A DNA stretch of 52,654 bases from IMG/VR virus record IMGVR_UViG_3300010397_000015, positions 1 to 52,654 of that record, one strand, 5' to 3'. Origin of the DNA: a virus. The translations under genes were made by a program, and so were the position numbers. This document shows, one piece after another, positions 29,704 to 37,034 of the stretch (its first letter is position 1; every line of letters begins with the position of its first letter). The notes below the pieces were generated by a model that was given only the letters and a program-made list of their open reading frames with translations, did not search any database and was not told the DNA's origin.

Positions 29704-30213
29704 ATGAAAGATAATGCATCAAAAGATCAGGCAACATCCTGTCCTGTGTGTGGATGCACTTCCGAAGCGGGATCATTCTCGTCTGGGTTTTTCCGCGTTG
29801 AGTGTCAGTTGGCCGATTGCTTGATCGGACCCGTTCGAGACACCGAGGCCGAAGCCATCGCCGCCTGGAACCGCGTCGCCGCGCGCCCCGCCCCGGTGGA
29901 CGCGGAGGGGCTGGACGATGACTCCGAAGCGAAGCGCCTATGGACGCGCCTCTACATGGACCTGGACCCCGGCAACGAGGACACGGACCCGTTCTGCGGC
30001 GTGTTCCCGCTCAAGCGCGCACGCGCCCTCGCCCGCCTCGTCGCCTCCGAGCGCGCTGGGGCGGTAGCGGAGTCCATCGACGAGGCATACAACCTTCGCA
30101 TCAGGCTGAGTGAGCGCGACGAGAAGATCAAGAGACAGTCCGAGGAGATCACGCGCTGCGGCCGTGCCGTGGAGAGCCTCCGGCGTGAGTTGGAGAAACG
30201 CAATGGGAAGTAG
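29704..30213 (+). CDS. Lar-like zinc protein (restriction alleviation family), 169 aa
   Basis: ATG 29704. N-terminal C-P-V-C-G-C-T-S-E-A, then V-E-C-x-x-x-x-C and D-T-E-A-E-A-I-A-A-W-N-R-V-A, the signature of Lar-family proteins, some of which modulate host type I restriction. C-terminal half has a coiled coil (I-K-R-Q-S-E-E-I and R-R-E-L-E-K). The family label is recognised; the anti-restriction role is inference. Confidence 0.65.
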   Translation: MKDNASKDQATSCPVCGCTSEAGSFSSGFFRVECQLADCLIGPVRDTEAEAIAAWNRVAARPAPVDAEGLDDDSEAKRLWTRLYMDLDPGNEDTDPFCGVFPLKRARALARLVASERAGAVAESIDEAYNLRIRLSERDEKIKRQSEEITRCGRAVESLRRELEKRNGK

Positions 30214-30463
30214 GACGCGCCGATTCAGACATCGAGCGCACAAAGCGTTCGATCGCCTATGGCAATCAGGAACGATGAGTCGCGGGAATGCCTACGCATG
30301 GATGGCGAAGTATCTTCGCGTGAAGACAGCCAACATTAGCTCTCTGGATGAAGAAGAGTGCGAGCAAGTTATAATTGCGATGGAGAAGCAATGGCCCGAG
30401 CTGTTCCCAGGTGCCGCCGCGATCCGTTCCCGTTCGCGGGCAGGGGGAGGAGGGGAAGCGTGA
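30203..30463 (+). CDS. DUF3268-like protein lacking its zinc finger, 86 aa
   Basis: ATG 30203. H-K-A-F-D-R-L-W-Q-S-G-T-M-S-R-G-N-A-Y-A-W-M-A matches the second half of DUF3268 zinc-finger proteins, where the first half would contain a Cys finger; here the start is directly at this domain, so the finger is lost or carried elsewhere. Basic C-terminus with poly-Gly. Function unknown. Confidence 0.6.
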   Translation: MGSRTRRFRHRAHKAFDRLWQSGTMSRGNAYAWMAKYLRVKTANISSLDEEECEQVIIAMEKQWPELFPGAAAIRSRSRAGGGGEA

Positions 30464-30891
30464 GCGGAATCTCGCATTGGACCTGTCCGAAGTGTCAGCG
30501 CAGCTTCGCACACATGATCTCGGGTCGCAGCTTGGGCGCTCCGAAGTGCTACCACTGCGGGCACACGATCGACGCTGATGCGGTCGCGCGCGACGAGGCG
30601 ACGATCAATGCGATCCGCGATCGACTGGAAGCGGAAAGCCAAGCCGAGTGGGACGCGCGCGCTCCCGATCAGGAGGCTGCGTGGGAAGCCGGGCGGGCTG
30701 CGCGCCGACAGTACGACGCCGATGGACAGCCGCCGCTTGTCGGCACACAGATACGGAGCGGACCGCTCGCCGCGAACGAGCGGTGCCCGTACAAGTACAT
30801 TCCGCGTGCGCCCGAGCAGCATCCGCTTCGCGACTGGTGGCATCGAGGATGGACGCACGAAGAGTTCGAGCCGAAAGAAGATCCCCGATGA
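30460..30891 (+). CDS. Zinc-ribbon protein with RMF-like tail, 143 aa
   Basis: GTG 30460 (GTGA). C-P-K-C-Q and C-Y-H-C-G-H form a zinc ribbon; C-terminal third has A-W-E-A-G-R-A-A-R-R, then C-P-Y-K-Y and W-W-H-R-G-W, the pattern of ribosome-modulation-factor-like tails that suggests a ribosome contact. That role is inference. Confidence 0.55.
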   Translation: MSGISHWTCPKCQRSFAHMISGRSLGAPKCYHCGHTIDADAVARDEATINAIRDRLEAESQAEWDARAPDQEAAWEAGRAARRQYDADGQPPLVGTQIRSGPLAANERCPYKYIPRAPEQHPLRDWWHRGWTHEEFEPKEDPR

Positions 30892-31349
30892 TGACCCCCG
30901 ACGACCTGGCCCGATTGGCGGAGGCGGCGATTGCCCCGAAGCGTCGCAAGAAGCCCAAGGCGCTCACACCCATGTCGGTGAAGGAGCTCGAGACGCGCGG
31001 CTACATCGTCGCCAAGATCGAGCAGCGCATCCCGCATTGTTTCATCACTCGCGATGCCTTCGGCGTGTTTGACCTCCTGGCCGCGAGCCGTGGCGGCGGC
31101 ATCGTGGGGGTGCAGGTTACGTCGGGAGCGAACGGAGCCGCCAGGCGCGACAAGATCCTGGCCGAACCGCAGGCGCGAACCTGGATCGAATCGGGCGGTC
31201 GGATCCTGCTCCATCTGTGGGCAAAGCGGAACGGTCGAACCGCAGGGGCTCGCAAGGCCTACTCGCTCGTCGAGGAAGAGATCGTGCTCGCTGACTTCCC
31301 TACGGCAGCAGCACACGCGACGTTCTCAGCTTCGCCAGCAGCGAGTTGA
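30888..31349 (+). CDS. Putative PD-(D/E)XK nuclease / resolvase-like protein, 153 aa
   Basis: ATG 30888 (ATGA). A basic N-terminus leads to F-G-V-F-D-L-L-A and G-I-V-G-V-Q-V-T-S, an arrangement like the D...xQVx core of small Holliday-junction resolvase or VRR-type nucleases; W-x-E-S-G and L-L-H-L-W-A-K continue the fold. The last active site residue is Q rather than E. Convergent overlap of 50 nt with the minus gene at 31300. Confidence 0.45.
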   Translation: MMTPDDLARLAEAAIAPKRRKKPKALTPMSVKELETRGYIVAKIEQRIPHCFITRDAFGVFDLLAASRGGGIVGVQVTSGANGAARRDKILAEPQARTWIESGGRILLHLWAKRNGRTAGARKAYSLVEEEIVLADFPTAAAHATFSASPAAS

Positions 31350-31929
31350 AGTCGGTCACGAGCGTCGAGAGCAGGATGGCGGTTGAGTTGGCCTGGGCCG
31401 AACCGGAGGCTAAGGCAACGTCGGTCAGGCCCTCCTGGAGCGTTCCGGCTCCCTTCGGAACGAAGCTGATGCTGACATCCGTGTCTGTTCCATCCGCCCC
31501 GAGTTGAAGTGGATCTCCAGCCCCCGATCCCGACAGATTCCAGAAGTTCACGGGCGTCGCCGACCCCGGCGAGAACGTGATGACCTTCACGTCCAGAACT
31601 CCGGTCGTGTGAATCTCCGTGATGCGCGGGGCGGATATCTGTTCCGCCCCCTGCACGACGCCTGTGGTACTCCACTCGATGCCGTCGCAGAAGATCGTGA
31701 TGGCAGAGTTGTGGGCGGACAGCACGCCGTAGGAGGTGCCTGTAGCGTCCTTGATCGTGACGGTGTTTGCCGTCGGGTCGCCCTTGATGATCGTAATCTG
31801 CGTGTTCGGCGCGGTCTTGTTCGCGTCGTCGATCGTCAAGATAATGTTGCTGGCGGTTGCGTCGACGATGTTGACGCTGGAAGAGGTTGGACTGTTAGGT
31901 CCAGAGGTTCGGAATGTGGTGACGATCAT
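31300..31929 (-). CDS. Beta-rich structural protein, 209 aa
   Basis: ATG 31929 overlaps the previous TGA (ATGA). Thr/Ser/Ile/Val-rich with repeating beta turns (I-T-I-I-K-G-D-P-T-A-N-T-V-T-I). Looks like a small phage fibre, tip or adhesin-like domain. Separated from the main late cluster by the transposase region and convergent with the early genes. Confidence 0.65.
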   Translation of the reverse strand: MIVTTFRTSGPNSPTSSSVNIVDATASNIILTIDDANKTAPNTQITIIKGDPTANTVTIKDATGTSYGVLSAHNSAITIFCDGIEWSTTGVVQGAEQISAPRITEIHTTGVLDVKVITFSPGSATPVNFWNLSGSGAGDPLQLGADGTDTDVSISFVPKGAGTLQEGLTDVALASGSAQANSTAILLSTLVTDFNSLLAKLRTSRVLLP

Positions 31930-32447
31930 CGGAGTGCCTTTCGTGTCTTGGTGATCTTCATCGGTTTATATCCGAACGCGAGCCTGCGCGTCCAGTCAGC
32001 TCCGACGAAGGCGTGTGCGAAAGCCCAGAAGCGGGAGTCGACGCCATTCTTTGTGAGCGCCGCCAACAGGTACTTACGTCGCAGGAGGCAGAATCCGCCG
32101 ACGGCGACCCAGACGATCCTCCAGCGCCACCGTGTCGCCCAGTCCTTGCCTTCCTCGGCGAGACTGGCCGCGTACTCGGCAGTCTGAGCCTTGGTTCGCC
32201 AGCGACGGAGCTCCGCGGTGAGAGCGTCCTCGCCGACGATCTCGCCCGACCGCAGCGCCGCGTTCTCCGCGACAGCGTGGACGACGAGCGCGCCGATCGC
32301 AGCTCCGACGATCGGACCGAACGGAGGGGCCAGCGTTCCGATTGCCGCGCCACCCGCAGCCCCGCCCGCAGGCGCCGCCGAGGACTTCACCGACGACCAC
32401 ATGGACGCGCACCCCGACAGTCCCCATAGGGCCAGGATTGCGAGCAC
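31926..32447 (-). CDS. Candidate lipoprotein with glycine-zipper region, 173 aa
   Basis: Start uncertain: GTG 32447 is the best in-frame codon, although the signal peptide then lacks the usual basic start. Lipobox L-S-G-C at residues 10-13, a Gly/Ala zipper (about 28-60) and a second hydrophobic segment around residues 110-122 preceded by R-W-R-W-R. Lipobox plus C-terminal membrane helix recalls unimolecular spanins, but the zipper argues for a pore or OM protein. Confidence 0.5.
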   Translation of the reverse strand: MLAILALWGLSGCASMWSSVKSSAAPAGGAAGGAAIGTLAPPFGPIVGAAIGALVVHAVAENAALRSGEIVGEDALTAELRRWRTKAQTAEYAASLAEEGKDWATRWRWRIVWVAVGGFCLLRRKYLLAALTKNGVDSRFWAFAHAFVGADWTRRLAFGYKPMKITKTRKALR

Positions 32448-32528
32448 GACAATCAGAACCGCGACCGTGAATACCTGATCGGACCTCCCGACGTCTTCGG
32501 GACCTATGACCTCGCGTGCTTCCGGCGC

Positions 32529-32726
32529 ATGGCGATCAAGCACATCCTCGGTCGAATGGGCGCGCTCCAGGCCAGCCAGATCGTGGAGCAGCTTGCTCGA
32601 TGTGATTGGCTCGCTGTCCCCAAGGACAAGGACCACGTGAAGCTCGATCTCAACGCGATGGACGACGCGAAGGAGATCAAGAAGGGCAGTTCTAGGAAGT
32701 GGGTACTTCGAGAGGAAAAGGCATGA
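32529..32726 (+). CDS. Small early-type protein, 65 aa
   Basis: ATG 32529, divergent from the lipoprotein-type gene. Mixed helix with K-H-I-L-G-R-M-G-A-L-Q-A-S-Q-I and a basic C-terminus (K-K-G-S-S-R-K-W). The frame is open 32 codons further upstream without a standard start, so an earlier non-canonical start cannot be ruled out. No RBS; moderate confidence. Confidence 0.4.
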   Translation: MAIKHILGRMGALQASQIVEQLARCDWLAVPKDKDHVKLDLNAMDDAKEIKKGSSRKWVLREEKA

Positions 32727-32744
32727 AGTGAGGTCGCCGGAACC

Positions 32745-32778
32745 CGTCGCTCTCCGGTTCAGAGAAGCGCGACGGGCC
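32745..32778. repeat. Stem-loop with 8-bp stem and nested arm
   Basis: Outer stem CCCGTCGC/GCGACGGG, inner CTCT/AGAG, giving a nested hairpin. About 15 bases past the stop of the 65-aa gene, so it could be its terminator or the start of a structured RNA. Confidence 0.5.
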
Positions 32779-32966
32779 CGGCATAGCAGCCCCTCAAGGG
32801 GCAGATCGGAGGTGGGGCCTTGATTGCCCACTACCTGCGCGGCTACCGGGACGGACTCCCGCGTGGCTGCTTGTCGTGAAAGCCGAGGGGGGCTCGCGCC
32901 TCCCTCGGCCTCCTCGGCATTCCGACGGGCGCCATTGTAGACGATTCGCGCACCCGTCCAGCAATA

Positions 32967-32992
32967 GGCTGCCGGCGCATTGACCGGCAGCC
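32967..32992. repeat. Perfect 9-bp hairpin GGCTGCCGG / CCGGCAGCC
   Basis: Eight-base loop, no T-run. GC-rich stem in a region with no gene. Terminator-like but without a U tract; could be structural RNA or a protein-binding site. Confidence 0.5.
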
Positions 32993-33058
32993 CCACGACG
33001 AGCAAGGACGGGGCGCGGATGGGTCCCTGGGCGGCCTTTACACCCTGCCTAGCGGGGA

Positions 33059-33265
33059 TCATTCCCCCGGCGCTCCACTCTTCACTCGTCGAACTCCCAG
33101 AGCTCTCAGGATGAGGGCTCGCACCCACTCCGAAGCGCCGGCCTCTCCGGCCATCGCGTCTACCTGGCCTCTCTCAGAAGCGGTCAGGCGAATCGTTAGG
33201 CGTTCCCCACGAGCCTTCCCCACCCCTAGGGGTGGCCGGCCTACGGGACGCTTCTTCGGGCGCAT
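33059..33265 (-). CDS. Ribbon-helix-helix regulator, 68 aa
   Basis: ATG 33265. Basic N-terminus with K-K-R-P-V-G-R-P-P-L, then beta strand R-L-T-I-R-L-T and two helices (A-S-E-R-G-Q-V-D-A-M, S-E-W-V-R-A-L-I-L-R), the RHH fold of MetJ/Arc-type repressors. It lies divergent from the transposase gene with a palindrome between; regulation of that promoter is likely. Confidence 0.8.
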   Translation of the reverse strand: MRPKKRPVGRPPLGVGKARGERLTIRLTASERGQVDAMAGEAGASEWVRALILRALGVRRVKSGAPGE

Positions 33266-33310
33266 GGAAGCAGCCTAGATATCGTCCGACAAAAAAGCAA
33301 CCCCCCCCCC

Positions 33311-33339
33311 TTGACGCGGGGCTATTATTGGCAGACAAT
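33311..33339 (+). promoter_or_regulatory. Promoter of the transposase gene
   Basis: TTGACG at 33311-33316, 17-base spacer, GACAAT at 33334-33339, the best sigma-70-type match in the window. It is just upstream of ATG 33347, so the transcript would have almost no leader. A 10-C tract precedes it. Confidence 0.6.
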
Positions 33340-33343
33340 AATA
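33323..33343. promoter_or_regulatory. Palindromic operator TATTATTG-N5-CAATAATA
   Basis: Perfect 8-bp arms with 5-base spacer overlapping the -10 of the transposase promoter, in an AT-rich island of a GC-rich genome. Located between the RHH regulator and the gene it could repress. Strong candidate binding site for the RHH dimer. Confidence 0.65.
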
Positions 33344-33346
33344 CCC

Positions 33347-34177
33347 ATGTACAAGCTCCAGCCCGCCCAGCAGGTCCAGGTGATCTCCGCGCTCTCCGAA
33401 GGATGCTCCGTCCGGGGCACCGAGCGCATGACCGGAGTCCACCGCGACACGATTCTCCGCCTCCTCGTCCGCGTCGGGGAGGCGTGCAACGTCCTGCTCG
33501 ATCGGACGATGCGGGACCTCCCCTGTCGCCACATCCAGCTCGACGAGATGTGGACGTACGTCGGGAAGAAGCAGCGGCACATGACGGCGCAGGATGATCC
33601 GAACCGGAACGGCGATTTCTGGATCTGGTCCGCGATCGACAACGACACGCGGCTCGTTCCGACCTTCCGCCTCGGAAAGAGAACTCATCGCGATGCCAAC
33701 CTATTCGTCCGCGACCTTGAGGATCGGCTTCGCAACCGCGTGCAACTTAGCACCGACGCCCTCCCCGCCTACGTCGATGCGATCGACCGCGTCTTCTGCC
33801 CCAACAAGGTTGACTACGGCCAGATCGTAAAGTCGTACGAGGCCGAGCCGATGGGTCCGGGTAGGTACTCGCCTCCGCGCGTTGCGAGCACGGAGCGAAG
33901 GCCGGTCTTCGGCGATGTGGAAGAACGCTCGATCTCGACGAGCTACGTCGAGCGGCTCCACCTTCACAACCGGATGCGTTGCCGCAGGCTGACGCGCCTC
34001 GTGGACAGCTTCTCGCGGAAGGTCGAGAACCTGGAAGCCGCGCTCCGTCTTCACTACGCGGTCTACAACTTCGTGAAGCCGCACAAGTCGCTCAAGGGCG
34101 CGACTCCCGCGATGGCCGCCGGCGTCGCGGACGGTCACTACGGGATCAGCGATCTTGTGGAGCTGACGGGCTGGTAG
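33347..34177 (+). CDS. IS1-type DDE transposase-like protein, 276 aa
   Basis: ATG 33347. N-terminal helix-turn-helix-like region, then Q-L-D-E-M-W-T-Y-V-G-K-K (D66), D137 in L-S-T-D-A-L-P-A-Y, and a helical segment with E near 240 in V-E-N-L-E-A-A-L, a plausible DDE triad of the IS1/IS1595 type. Terminal K-P-H-K-S-L-K-G-A-T-P-A is also typical. No inverted repeats flank it: the next gene's stop abuts it. It is not a complete IS. Confidence 0.75.
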   Translation: MYKLQPAQQVQVISALSEGCSVRGTERMTGVHRDTILRLLVRVGEACNVLLDRTMRDLPCRHIQLDEMWTYVGKKQRHMTAQDDPNRNGDFWIWSAIDNDTRLVPTFRLGKRTHRDANLFVRDLEDRLRNRVQLSTDALPAYVDAIDRVFCPNKVDYGQIVKSYEAEPMGPGRYSPPRVASTERRPVFGDVEERSISTSYVERLHLHNRMRCRRLTRLVDSFSRKVENLEAALRLHYAVYNFVKPHKSLKGATPAMAAGVADGHYGISDLVELTGW

Positions 34178-34666
34178 TCACGCCATCAGCTTGGGCAGGA
34201 CTCTCACCTGGGCCTCGCGGAAGGCGTCCTTGTCGATGAGGATCGACGAGCATTGGCCGCTAGGACATCCGCACCATAGCTGACTGCTCTTGTTCGGATT
34301 CTCCCCAACTCGAAGCTCGAACAGGTGCCCTCCCGTTTGGAAACACCGATCACAATGCGCGACAGGCTCTCCTGAGACTTGGGAGAGTGCCCATCGCATG
34401 TTGTGATGTGGAATCGTCTTCGGGCCCTTGGCGGGTTCTAGGGCTACGAGCAGGCCGGCAACCTGCTTCTCCAACGCCTCGATCCTCGCGCGGTGCCGGA
34501 ACAGGTCGATCACCGCGAGCACTCCTCGCTTGATCCCCCGTCCGATCGACCGAACCGAGCGCCAGAGCCACCGTGCCGCCGCGAAGTGGTTGTAGGCGAG
34601 CACCAGGGCGGCTCCGACGACGCCGATGAGCGTCCAGATTGCTGCGGGAGTCCATTGCGTAGGCAT
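34178..34666 (-). CDS. Membrane and coiled-coil protein, 162 aa
   Basis: ATG 34666. N-terminal membrane helix (residues ~7-25), basic segment with R-G-I-K-R-G, short coiled coil (R-I-E-A-L-E-K-Q-V-A-G-L-L), then a Cys/His-rich C-terminus with C-D-R-C and C-G-C that could bind zinc. Convergent, with no gap, to the transposase. Function unknown. Confidence 0.6.
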   Translation of the reverse strand: MPTQWTPAAIWTLIGVVGAALVLAYNHFAAARWLWRSVRSIGRGIKRGVLAVIDLFRHRARIEALEKQVAGLLVALEPAKGPKTIPHHNMRWALSQVSGEPVAHCDRCFQTGGHLFELRVGENPNKSSQLWCGCPSGQCSSILIDKDAFREAQVRVLPKLMA

Positions 34667-34776
34667 GAAGCGTGGAGGGTATCCATTGCTGCTCCACCGG
34701 CACTAAGCCGGCAAATTAGGACACCGCCGATCATCGCGAGGGCGTACTGGTTCGGGAAGTAGGGGTCGTTCGACAT
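34510..34776 (-). CDS. Overlapping small gene with strong RBS, 88 aa
   Basis: ATG 34776 sits behind GAAAGGA, a clear RBS, but the second half overlaps the 162-aa gene by 157 nt in another frame and looks like shadow sequence. The first ~30 residues contain A-L-A-M-I-G-G-V-L-I-C. Could be a short membrane peptide or a frameshift remnant. Confidence 0.4.
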   Translation of the reverse strand: MSNDPYFPNQYALAMIGGVLICRLSAGGAAMDTLHASCLRNGLPQQSGRSSASSEPPWCSPTTTSRRHGGSGARFGRSDGGSSEECSR

Positions 34777-34806
34777 GGCGATCCTTTCAGGTGTGGATGT
34801 GGCTGG

Positions 34807-36135
34807 TCACGGGACTGTAACGAACCCCGCCTTGACGTGGCGAATGAGTCCGCTGGTCGGCACGAGCTTGCGATTCCAGTTTGCCTTCGACTGGCCGCGC
34901 GCAGCCTGAATGAACTCGTCGGTGGACGGGTTCCATCCGATCGTGTTGAGGTAGCTCGGGACGCCGCGAGACGGGGAGAAGTAGACCGCCGCTGCGTCCT
35001 CGAAGTGGTTTCCAGAGTACGAGACGCCCGCCAGGTCGCCCGATGGCTCGAGCCCGGCTCCCCAGCCGTCAATCACGTTGTCGTCGACTCGGAGGTCGTG
35101 AATGCCAATTCCAACCTCGCCCTCCAGGCGCAGTCCGCTCGGCTGCATTCCGCCGTTGTGGGCGATGACGTTGCCTTCGATCGAGCCCTTGCGGATGTTC
35201 GAGACCTGCATTCCCCAGCCGCGCGGGTTGGCTGCGTCGATGTCCCGGCCCTCCAGAACCAGGTTGCCCCGCACGGTGACGCCGACGCCGAGTGGGTCAG
35301 GCTGGTCGCCTCCGCCCAGGCTGAGGCCGATCGGGTTGCGCAGGAACAGGTTGCCCGTCACGCGACCGCCCGATCTGAGCTGCAGCCCGTGGCTCGAGGA
35401 CTGCGAGATGACGCACCCTTCGATCGTCGTCGGCCCGCCGCCATTCTGGCAGTAGATCCCGTGCCGGAAGATGTCGGGGTTCCAGCCGTTGTGGTCGAAC
35501 ACGCACTCGAAGAGCGAGAGGCCAGAGATCCCGGCCGCGTAGAGCCCCTGGACGTTGCCCAGGCTGCCCCAGGAGTCGAGCACGACGCACCGACGCAGCC
35601 GCACGTTCATCAGCGACCCGTCGAACCCGTAGAGGATCAGGCCGTTCCCGTAGCCAGCCCAGCGGCAGTCCTCGAACAGCACGTTGTTGACCGGCCGGAG
35701 GAAGTTGACCCCATTCGCTTCCGCGGCGCCGTCTCGACCGACCGCCTTGAAGTCGATTCCGATGAAGGCCGCGTGCTCGAACTTGGGCGGAGCTCCACCG
35801 CCTCCCTCGAAGTGCAGGGCCGTCGTGGTCGCGCTCGTGAGCAGGTGCGCTCGCTCGAGCCCGCCGTAGGTGCGCACGACGACCGGGTTCTGCGCGGACT
35901 CGCCAGACCAGATCCACTTCCCGAGCGGCTCGCTCCAGGTGTCCCCGCTCTTGAGACAGAGGTGGTCGCCGTGCCCTTGGCGAACGTTCTTGAGCGCCTC
36001 CGTAACCGTCCGCATCGGGGTCCTCGGGGTCGACCCAGCGTTCATGTCCGATCCCAGAGCTGAGACGTGGACGAGCCTGCCGTCCCCGGAGGGCGCCACA
36101 TCGGTCCATCCGTTCGGGTCGAGCGTGACCGTCAT
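34807..36135 (-). CDS. Right-handed beta-helix protein (tailspike/depolymerase-like), 442 aa
   Basis: ATG 36135. Many N/G/V-rich turns with inward-facing residues, such as V-L-F-E-D-C-R-W, V-R-L-R-R-C-V-V and I-E-G-N-V-I-A-H-N-G, give the rungs of a pectate-lyase-like parallel beta-helix (about residues 30-390). No signal peptide. Such folds are often tailspikes that bind or cut surface polysaccharides; the active site cannot be read off. Confidence 0.8.
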   Translation of the reverse strand: MTVTLDPNGWTDVAPSGDGRLVHVSALGSDMNAGSTPRTPMRTVTEALKNVRQGHGDHLCLKSGDTWSEPLGKWIWSGESAQNPVVVRTYGGLERAHLLTSATTTALHFEGGGGAPPKFEHAAFIGIDFKAVGRDGAAEANGVNFLRPVNNVLFEDCRWAGYGNGLILYGFDGSLMNVRLRRCVVLDSWGSLGNVQGLYAAGISGLSLFECVFDHNGWNPDIFRHGIYCQNGGGPTTIEGCVISQSSSHGLQLRSGGRVTGNLFLRNPIGLSLGGGDQPDPLGVGVTVRGNLVLEGRDIDAANPRGWGMQVSNIRKGSIEGNVIAHNGGMQPSGLRLEGEVGIGIHDLRVDDNVIDGWGAGLEPSGDLAGVSYSGNHFEDAAAVYFSPSRGVPSYLNTIGWNPSTDEFIQAARGQSKANWNRKLVPTSGLIRHVKAGFVTVP

Positions 36136-36210
36136 GGGTAGTTTCCCGTAGCGGGAAGGAGTCTCTCAGAATCCTTGCGCAAGGGAATCGTCCGGGTCTA
36201 GGGTGGAGGC
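36136..36210. promoter_or_regulatory. Divergent promoter region with two palindromes
   Basis: Seventy-five bases between the beta-helix gene and the plus-strand island. TTCCCG-TAG-CGGGAA hairpin at 36143-36157 and the 12-bp palindrome CCTTGCGCAAGG at 36173-36184. A possible plus promoter is TTGCGC (36176-36181), 17 bases, TAGGGT (36199-36204); it overlaps the second palindrome. Confidence 0.5.
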
Positions 36211-36558
36211 ATGACCAGCGAATCGAAACAGGCGAAGCACGACTTCGAGTCCCATCAGTCGACCGCGCCGGGGTTGCTCTCCAAGGACACCGACGCCTCG
36301 GCTGGACGGCTCCTGGACGTGCTGATCCTGAAGCAGCTCAAGTCGCTCGAGAACTCCAGCATGGGCGATGTGGTCGCCAAGCTGATCGTGATCGAGAAGC
36401 ATCTGCACGACGAGCACCAGGTTGCCGCCGACGCCTCGGGCCGCATCGAAGCAAGCCTCGCTCGCATCGAGCAGGCAGTCACAGACCTGGCCGAGAACGG
36501 AAAGGTCGTTGGCTACGAGATGCACTTCACCAACCCTCAGCAAGAAACGAAGGAATGA
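36211..36558 (+). CDS. Helical protein of the plus-strand island, 115 aa
   Basis: ATG 36211 behind GGAGG. Helical with heptads (L-K-S-L-E-N-S-S, V-V-A-K-L-I-V-I-E-K-H-L, I-E-A-S-L-A-R-I-E-Q-A-V). Soluble, acidic. Ends with an ATGA overlap. Possibly a trimeric or regulatory coiled coil. Confidence 0.65.
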   Translation: MTSESKQAKHDFESHQSTAPGLLSKDTDASAGRLLDVLILKQLKSLENSSMGDVVAKLIVIEKHLHDEHQVAADASGRIEASLARIEQAVTDLAENGKVVGYEMHFTNPQQETKE

Positions 36559-36875
36559 CCATGGCCGACTTCAGCATGCTCGACACCGAATTCACCATCT
36601 GGGGACCGACGTTCGTGGACAAGGGCGGGAACCCCGTCACGAAGCCGCCCCAGGGCGCCTCCATCGTGTACACCACGGACAACCCCGCGATCCTCCAGCT
36701 CACTCAACAAGGGCTGGACGTGCGCGTGGGGTCCGGTTCGATCGGGACCGCGAGCATCACCGCGACCCCGGGCGGGACCATCTCGGGATTCCCGGCCGTC
36801 ACCGCGACGATCGAGATCCTCGAGACCGAACCGAACGCCCTGAACATGAGCTTCGGCACTCCTCAGCCGGAGTGA
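36555..36875 (+). CDS. Small Ig-like protein, 106 aa
   Basis: ATG 36555 (or 36561) overlaps the previous TGA. Beta-sandwich pattern with P-A-I-L-Q-L-T and T-A-S-I-T-A-T-P-G-G-T-I-S-G, like bacterial Ig-like (Big) domains in phage surface proteins. Could decorate the virion or cell. Confidence 0.65.
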   Translation: MTMADFSMLDTEFTIWGPTFVDKGGNPVTKPPQGASIVYTTDNPAILQLTQQGLDVRVGSGSIGTASITATPGGTISGFPAVTATIEILETEPNALNMSFGTPQPE

Positions 36876-36890
36876 TCTTCGCCGACGAAT

Positions 36891-36925
36891 GAGGGGGTGC
36901 CCGGGAACTGCCTGGGTACCCCCTC
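36891..36925 (+). terminator. Strong hairpin after the Ig-like gene
   Basis: Fifteen-bp stem GAGGGGGTGCCCGGG / CCTGGGTACCCCCTC with two G-U wobbles and a 5-base loop, 16 bases past the stop, followed by CCTCTTCC. A terminator or attenuator in the plus-strand island. Confidence 0.65.
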
Positions 36926-36944
36926 CCTCTTCCAAGGAACTCCC

Positions 36945-37034
36945 ATGCTGAAACTCGACATGACTCACCTGCTCTGGGGAGCCGCGGCGGTGATCGCCGT
37001 TCAGGCCGCAACGATCCTCGTCCTCGTCTGCTAG
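36945..37034 (+). CDS. Single-TM micropeptide, 29 aa
   Basis: ATG 36945 with AAGGAA upstream. One membrane helix with W-G-A-A-A-V-I-A-V-Q-A-A-T-I-L-V-L-V after a charged M-L-K-L-D start, ending in Cys. Next gene follows after nine bases, so it is likely in a lysis or membrane pair. Small size limits certainty. Confidence 0.55.
   Translation: MLKLDMTHLLWGAAAVIAVQAATILVLVC

Larger units (their letters stand above)
32727..33058. other. Hairpin-rich noncoding region, 332 bp
   Basis: No credible gene. It contains at least four stem-loops: 32745-32778 (CCCGTCGC/GCGACGGG with a nested CTCT/AGAG), 32791-32804 (GCCCCT/AGGGGC), 32882-32909 (GCCGAGGG/CCCTCGGC) and 32967-32992. The density of structure suggests a noncoding RNA, an origin or a transcript-end element. 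Confidence 0.55.

Noticed and set aside
32727-32830. tRNA-like gene in the hairpin region
   Set aside because: Arms do not form an acceptor stem with D, anticodon and T loops; no CCA or T-loop consensus.
33301-33310. Ten-C tract as an attachment or slippage site
   Set aside because: It is noncoding, outside any frame and not repeated elsewhere; I see no attachment core.
33290-34200. Complete IS1-type insertion sequence
   Set aside because: The transposase gene is clear, but no matching inverted repeats or target duplications flank it; the downstream gene stop abuts its stop.
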